Assembly (NCBI GenBank): GCA_014885115.2
Contig: WKLE02005389.1
Location: 1 to 16,000, forward strand
Source of the DNA: Asterionellopsis glacialis
Lineage: Eukaryota; Bacillariophyta; Plagiogrammaphyceae; Rhaphoneidales; Asterionellopsidaceae
DNA length: 16,000 nucleotides
Direction of reading: 5' to 3'
Shown piece by piece: positions 14,859 through 16,000 of the stretch. Numbering within the stretch: the first letter of the stretch is position 1; each line of letters opens with the position of its first letter. The translations under genes were made by a program, and so were the position numbers. The notes under the pieces are model-generated. The model did not search any database and was not told where the DNA came from. It saw only the letters and a program-made list of their open reading frames with translations.

Positions 14859-15816
14859 CTAAGAACCATTATAAATCTCTCCCTCTTCTCCGTACTTCTT
14901 CAAAACTGCAGCCCCTTCTTTTTGCAAGACACCTCTTTTCACCTCAATGCCCGCCTCTCTAAGATGATCATACGAAGACTCGTAGACAGGGCCCTGCAGA
15001 TCACAACAGGTGGTAGAAAAACAATGAATTAAGTTCGCCCCTGTTTGTGGGTACTTGTACGGAATAAAATCTCGGGCAATGAATACGAAGGTGGGAATCC
15101 ACTTACCTCGTCAAAGCCAATAGCTTGTGCATCAGCTTTCGTAGCACCACAAACTAACCGGGTAACGCCAGACCACAGAGTAGCCCCTAAACACATCACG
15201 CAAGGTTCGCAAGATGTATACAATTCGTACTCAACCTTAGATTTTGGATTCTCTCTTCCAGCCTTTCCCAACGAGTAACTCTTGAGTTTGTTTTGTGCCA
15301 TCTGGATTGCAACGGTCTCGCCATGTAAAGTGGAATTATTCAAATTAACGACACGATTCACCCCAACTGAAAAAAGCTTCATATCCCCAGTCGCCACATC
15401 ACGTTCAAATATGGCACATCCGAATGGACCGCCAGTACCCTCTTGAACATTCTTGGCCGATAAGTGAATAGCAAGCGCCATTCTATCTTCGTCAGTTTTG
15501 TACTCTTTCTCGTACATAGCATTATCACGAGCCCACTCAGGAAGTGTGATAGTGACACTGCAAATATTAACAAATGGAGTTCATAATAAAATACAAAAAG
15601 CATTAGTATTCTTTCCAAAAAGTCAACAATGTCGAAATGGGATTGAAAATAGACAGTAGAACAACAACTGACGTCATCTCACCTATGGTCTTCGTTGCCA
15701 TTGTCGTTCTTTGCTCGCACTAAGGTCCTGTACAACTGATAAGTCAACACAGTTGCAACACTCCCAACAAAAGCGGCCATGGGCGTTGTCAGTGGTGATT
15801 TCGCAACAGTCGCCAT
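14859..15816 (-). CDS. Zinc-dependent nucleoside/base deaminase (CMP/dCMP-type fold), three exons
   Basis: Minus-strand exons inferred at 15683-15816, 15107-15557 and 14859-14993 give 239 residues. Introns are 125 bp (GTGAGA...GCAG) and 113 bp (GTAAGT...GCAG), in phase at each join. The enzyme should hydrolytically deaminate a base or nucleoside. Zinc ligands are His123, Cys164 and Cys167 in LHGE and SCEPCVMC, with Glu125 as proton shuttle. The family pattern is clear: [61 protein letters not shown] and a final IYNG. The third exon restores the last four of these; reading through the intron would replace them with unrelated residues. It resembles guanine deaminase (GuaD) or tRNA adenosine deaminase-like enzymes, and the substrate cannot be fixed from sequence. 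Exon 1 encodes a hydrophobic stretch (about 12-29), a possible membrane anchor or targeting signal. The ATG at 15816 has a favourable ACCATGG context. Confidence 0.86.
15669..15676. promoter_or_regulatory. Perfect CRE palindrome in intron 1 of the deaminase gene
   Basis: TGACGTCA lies 6 bp into the first intron, next to the donor site. It is the classical binding site for bZIP factors. A one-mismatch version, TGACATCA, lies upstream of the start codon at 15869-15876. Function is inferred from the motif only. Confidence 0.4.
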
Positions 15817-16000
15817 GGTTTCTTCCGCGTAACGTATCGGAACAACCGAGGAAATGAAGCAGTGGAAATGACATCAGAATTCAGGATGTTTGTTGAGAAG
15901 ATCATACCTGTGACTAGTAAATACCTTTCGGGTGAAATGAGATTCCACCTACTGGGCTCTACAGCAATGACCGTGTATGTAGAACTGCGTACGTTGGGTA
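15817..16000. other. Upstream region of the deaminase gene
   Basis: This is the likely promoter side. Apart from the CRE-like TGACATCA at 15869-15876, no TATA element or coding sequence is clear. The overlapping minus-strand frame at 15683-15874 is a shadow of exon 1. Confidence 0.4.

Noticed and set aside
14673..15032. 119-codon plus-strand frame
   Set aside because: It is antisense to the third exon and second intron of the deaminase gene, whose protein pattern is strong.
15029..15106. C-terminal 26 residues of the unspliced deaminase frame
   Set aside because: They follow a perfect GTAAGT donor and have no family resemblance; the spliced exon at 14859-14993 supplies the conserved end.

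Overview
The window looks like nuclear DNA of a diatom or a close stramenopile relative. It is AT-rich and carries single-copy eukaryotic genes, some intronless and some with short GT-AG introns of 100-125 bp. One gene has a signal peptide ending in a Phe motif that resembles the heterokont plastid-import (ASAFAP) signal. The window also holds decayed Copia-type retroelement pieces, an HMG-box protein split by an insert, and a kinase-like family of a kind I recall as abundant in diatoms. No rRNA, tRNA, CRISPR array or bacterial operon structure was seen.

Layout, left to right. The 3' end of a kinase-like gene lies at 1-225 (+). A gene-poor stretch to 4170 contains one possible small ORF (1127-1420 +) and a relic of a retroelement protease-like segment (2564-2878 -). 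A DusA-type tRNA-dihydrouridine synthase with a likely plastid-targeting leader follows (4171-5628 +). It converges on a DUF4349-type membrane coiled-coil protein (5759-7054 -). Next is a decayed retroelement block: a broken gag-like gene (7569-8710 -), abutted by a short broken plus-strand coding-like stretch (7401-7640 +). A four-exon, membrane-anchored kinase-like gene spans 9531-11596 (+). A gene-free 1.4-kb region rich in small palindromes comes next. It is followed by an HMG-box protein (13294-14577 +, possibly with an extra 5' exon at 13123-13162). This converges on a three-exon zinc nucleoside deaminase (14859-15816 -).

The genes do not form an obvious pathway. Two touch tRNA or nucleobase chemistry (Dus, deaminase), two are kinase-like, one is a chromatin/transcription type protein and one is a membrane protein of unknown role. 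The kinase-like fragment at the left edge and the gene at 9531-11596 appear to be related. The spliced structures of the kinase and deaminase were worked out by hand from splice sites, reading phase and protein continuity; they carry key motifs that single open frames miss.

The most unusual signals are: (i) the kinase's altered catalytic loop (HDD, no Lys/Asn of HRDxKxxN) and DFN in place of DFG; (ii) a small vocabulary of short palindromes (TACCWGGTA, CTCTAGAG, AGGTCCTAGT) largely confined to non-coding DNA; (iii) CRE-type TGACGT/ACGTCA sites upstream of the HMG gene and inside the first deaminase intron; (iv) a DUF4349 protein in a eukaryote; (v) the decayed plus-strand coding stretch next to the gag relic. 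No clear multi-gene novel system was found.
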